Source: Enteroscipio rubneri (lineage in GTDB: Bacteria; Actinomycetota; Coriobacteriia; Coriobacteriales; Eggerthellaceae). From it: a DNA stretch of 64,000 nt. The position numbers and the translations under genes are program-made. The stretch is from the NCBI RefSeq assembly GCF_002899715.1, contig NZ_PPEK01000004.1, positions 62,001-126,000 of the forward strand, given 5' to 3'. How positions within the stretch are numbered: the stretch's first letter is position 1; every line of letters starts with the position of its first letter. A model generated the notes under the pieces. The model was not told the DNA's origin. It did no database searches and saw only the letters and a program-made list of their open reading frames with translations. Shown here piece by piece: positions 61,908 to 64,000 of this stretch.

Positions 61908-63185
61908 TTAGCGTCCTTCGAGCGCGCCGTCATCGCCGAATCGCGCGTTCTTTGCGGCGCATGCGTCTTTGACTCCGACGAGTGGGATGCTCGATCGCAG
62001 GAGCGCGACCCATCCCGCCAGCGCGGCGGCCATCGACGCAGCGATGATGACCCCCACCCCTACCACGTAGTTCGGCCACGGGAGTACGGCGACCAGCATC
62101 CCCAGGCAGCCGATGGCCGTGTGGGCGAAGTTGATGAGCGACGAGGCGGCCCCGGTGTCGCCTTCCTGCTGAGAGAGCAGAATGTTCGTGCTGTAGGGTC
62201 GGATGGCTGCTTCGCACAGCGCGAATACGAGGAATACGAGGCAGAACAGCGTCGGCCCCGCCTGGCCTACGGCCAGCATGGCCGCGCCCGACGCCAGCGC
62301 GACGCCCAGTACGATGCTGGTGAACCGTCGCGCCGATACGAAGTGCGAAGCGACGAGCCATACGAACGGTCCCGCCGCCGTGAGCAGTGCGGCGAATGCG
62401 AAGTACAGGCTGTACTCGAGCTCGGTCAGTCCGAAGAACGCGATGTACACGTACGATCCTACGGCGATGTAGGCCATGAACGGCAGATTGAACGACCCGA
62501 CGATGGCCAGAAACGTCGAGAACCCTTTGTTGCGCGCCACGACGCCGAGCTGCTTCACGCTGCCGAGCACCGTGCCCTCGTAGCGCTCTCCGACGGGCAG
62601 TGTCTCCTCGAACAGCAGCGCCAGCGCCGCGCATCCCAGTCCGATGGCTGCGAGCACCCAGAACGTCATGCGCCAGTCGGCCACCTGCAGGATAAGCGCG
62701 CCCGCTACCGGTGCGAGCACCGGCCCCACCACGAACATCACCTGCACGATGGACAGCAGCGCCTCGCGCCGTTCGGGCACCACCGCGTCTTTCACCACGG
62801 CGGTGGACACTGCGCTCACCGCGCCCGCGCCCAGTGCCTGCAGCACGCGCATGGCGATGAGCATGCCGATGCTGCTCGACACTGCGCACAAGGCGCTGGC
62901 CAGAGCATACGTTAGAATGCCGGTCACCAGCACGGGCTTGCGGCCGTATCGGTCGCTTGCGGGACCGAACGCCAGCAGCCCCACGGCGAAGAACAGAAAG
63001 TATCCCACGAGTGTGAGGTTCACCATCGCCTCGGACGTATCGAAGTGCTCGGTCATGTGCGGCACGGCCGGCGTGTACATGTCCAGCGACAGGGGAGTGA
63101 CCAGCGAGGTAATGACGAGCAGCGCGATGAGGCCCAGTGGACCCAGCCGCCGTTGCGGTCGCGTCAGCCATGAGTGAAGCGCCAT
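61908..63185 (-). CDS. Bcr/CflA-type MFS drug exporter
   Basis: A 425-residue twelve-helix transporter. The start LVTPLSLDMYTPAVPHM matches the family's LDMYLPALP segment, SDRYGRKPVL is motif A, and RVLQALGAGAVSAVSTAVVKD matches motif B/C. This family exports drugs such as bicyclomycin or chloramphenicol. The substrate is unknown. GAGGAG lies far (about 14 bases) before ATG 63185, so translation may be weak. Converges with glnN after 63 bases. Confidence 0.88.
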   Translation of the reverse strand: MALHSWLTRPQRRLGPLGLIALLVITSLVTPLSLDMYTPAVPHMTEHFDTSEAMVNLTLVGYFLFFAVGLLAFGPASDRYGRKPVLVTGILTYALASALCAVSSSIGMLIAMRVLQALGAGAVSAVSTAVVKDAVVPERREALLSIVQVMFVVGPVLAPVAGALILQVADWRMTFWVLAAIGLGCAALALLFEETLPVGERYEGTVLGSVKQLGVVARNKGFSTFLAIVGSFNLPFMAYIAVGSYVYIAFFGLTELEYSLYFAFAALLTAAGPFVWLVASHFVSARRFTSIVLGVALASGAAMLAVGQAGPTLFCLVFLVFALCEAAIRPYSTNILLSQQEGDTGAASSLINFAHTAIGCLGMLVAVLPWPNYVVGVGVIIAASMAAALAGWVALLRSSIPLVGVKDACAAKNARFGDDGALEGR

Positions 63186-63262
63186 GTGTAGGATTCTCTC
63201 TCCTCAGCGAGTTCGAACGGATTCGGACGAAGCCCCATTATAGAGGACTTCGCGAGCGTCCA

Positions 63263-64000
63263 TTACTCGCAGACCGGCAGCGCGAGGATGAAGGTGGTGC
63301 CGCTGGCCTCGTCGCTGGCGGCGGAGAGGGTTCCGCCGTGCTCCTCAGCGATGGCGCGGGCGATGGCCAGGCCCAATCCGTAGCCGCCCTCGTCGCGCGT
63401 ACGGGCCTTGTCGCCGCGGTAGAAGCGATCGAAGACGTGCGGCAGGTCCTCGGGCGCGATGGCGAAGCCGGTGTTGCGCACCGCAAGCTCCACACGCCGC
63501 GGGCTCCGGCGCAGCTCGACGTTCACTTGGCCTCCCTCGTCGGCGTACTTGCAGGCGTTGTCCAGCAGCGTGCCCGTGAGCTTGCGCAGGCGGTTCACGT
63601 TGCCGCGTATCTCTACGCCTGGCTCAAGCTGGGAGCGAAGCTCCACCCCGCGTTCGAACGCCACGGACTCGAACTGCAACAGCTCGCCCTCCACGAGGTC
63701 GGCCAGATCGAGCCGCTCCATCGAGGGCTTCGACGCGCTCTCGTCCGCCTGCGCGAGCAGCAGTAGGTCGCCCACCAGGCCCTGCATCTGCTCGGCCTCG
63801 TGCTGCGTGCTCTCCACCCACTGGCTCTGGCTGGCCACGCTGCGTTCGGGGTGCTCCATCAGGATGGACGTGTTCGCCAGGATCACCGTGAGCGGCGTCT
63901 TCAGATCGTGCGACGCGTCGGCCACGAACCGGCGCTGCCGCGTCCATGCGTCCTCTACCGGCCGCAGCGCCCAGCGCGAGAAGAACACGCTGATCACCAG
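63263..64000 (-). CDS. Sensor histidine kinase, C-terminal part
   Basis: The frame runs off the right edge; the N-terminal sensor and HAMP region are not in the window. Visible are the phospho-acceptor box FVADASHDLKTPLTVI, the N box TLLDNACKYA and the G2 box GGYGLGLAIARAIAEEHGG. The G1 position reads NTGFAI in place of DxGxGI, which is unusual. A membrane helix (LVISVFFSRWAL) at the edge ends the sensor part. Its response regulator is expected further right. Confidence 0.88.
   Translation of the reverse strand: MVISVFFSRWALRPVEDAWTRQRRFVADASHDLKTPLTVILANTSILMEHPERSVASQSQWVESTQHEAEQMQGLVGDLLLLAQADESASKPSMERLDLADLVEGELLQFESVAFERGVELRSQLEPGVEIRGNVNRLRKLTGTLLDNACKYADEGGQVNVELRRSPRRVELAVRNTGFAIAPEDLPHVFDRFYRGDKARTRDEGGYGLGLAIARAIAEEHGGTLSAASDEASGTTFILALPVCE

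Noticed and set aside
1-64000. CRISPR arrays, prophage, integrase or transposase genes
   Set aside because: No regularly spaced repeats with spacers and no such protein family was recognised on either strand.

Overview
The window is high-GC, densely coded bacterial DNA that reads as a gut actinobacterium of the Coriobacteriia, most likely the family Eggerthellaceae (Eggerthella- or Gordonibacter-like). This placement is an inference. It rests on the repeated pairing of Tat-exported FAD reductases with LuxR-type regulators that carry large membrane domains, a type III glutamine synthetase, an Asp23/AmaP envelope operon, and overall codon bias. No tRNA, rRNA, CRISPR array, transposase or phage gene was recognised.

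Layout. 1-4.1 kb: the end of a YoaP-type acetyltransferase, a small zinc ribbon protein, a Fic protein behind a double operator, a cysteine hydrolase and a DUF2974 hydrolase. 4.2-12.6 kb: two regulator/flavoprotein pairs around a HemW-like protein that has lost its radical-SAM cysteines. 12.9-15.1 kb: the Asp23-DUF2273-AmaP operon and a MoaE-like protein. 15.5-30.9 kb: housekeeping metabolism, including lysA, hom, pyrE, an acetyl-type metA and metY (a complete route from homoserine to homocysteine), a PAS/GGDEF/EAL protein, an acyl-CoA dehydrogenase, a YkvI-type transporter and an aminotransferase. 31-38.4 kb: DUF1062, a parS-like site, queD, an M23 peptidase, a DUF2268 protease, then an ECF sigma factor with an ABC exporter whose genes are separated by a row of hairpins. 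38.4-46.5 kb: a third regulator/flavoprotein pair, then LysR, MFS and Gfo/Idh genes. 46.6-48.5 kb: rplM-rpsI. 48.5-59.3 kb: the fourth and fifth regulator/flavoprotein pairs. The fourth regulator is translationally coupled to an unusual HsdS-HsdM-like fusion with eroded methyltransferase motifs. A 154-bp inverted-repeat element occurs on each side of this block. 59.7-64 kb: type III glutamine synthetase, a Bcr/CflA-type exporter and a partial histidine kinase.

The most distinctive theme is five copies of one module: a membrane LuxR regulator next to a Tat lipoprotein-type flavoprotein reductase. Four pairs are divergent and one is co-directional. This fits an organism that respires many organic electron acceptors, with a separate membrane sensor for each. 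No c-type cytochrome partner is encoded in the window, so electrons must come from a shared donor elsewhere. The best candidates for undescribed biology are the S-M fusion coupled to a regulator (51.2-55.2 kb), the cluster-less HemW relative (8.1-9.0 kb), the 154-bp element, the poly-G tracts in front of three genes or operons, and the hairpin row at 36.9-37.1 kb.
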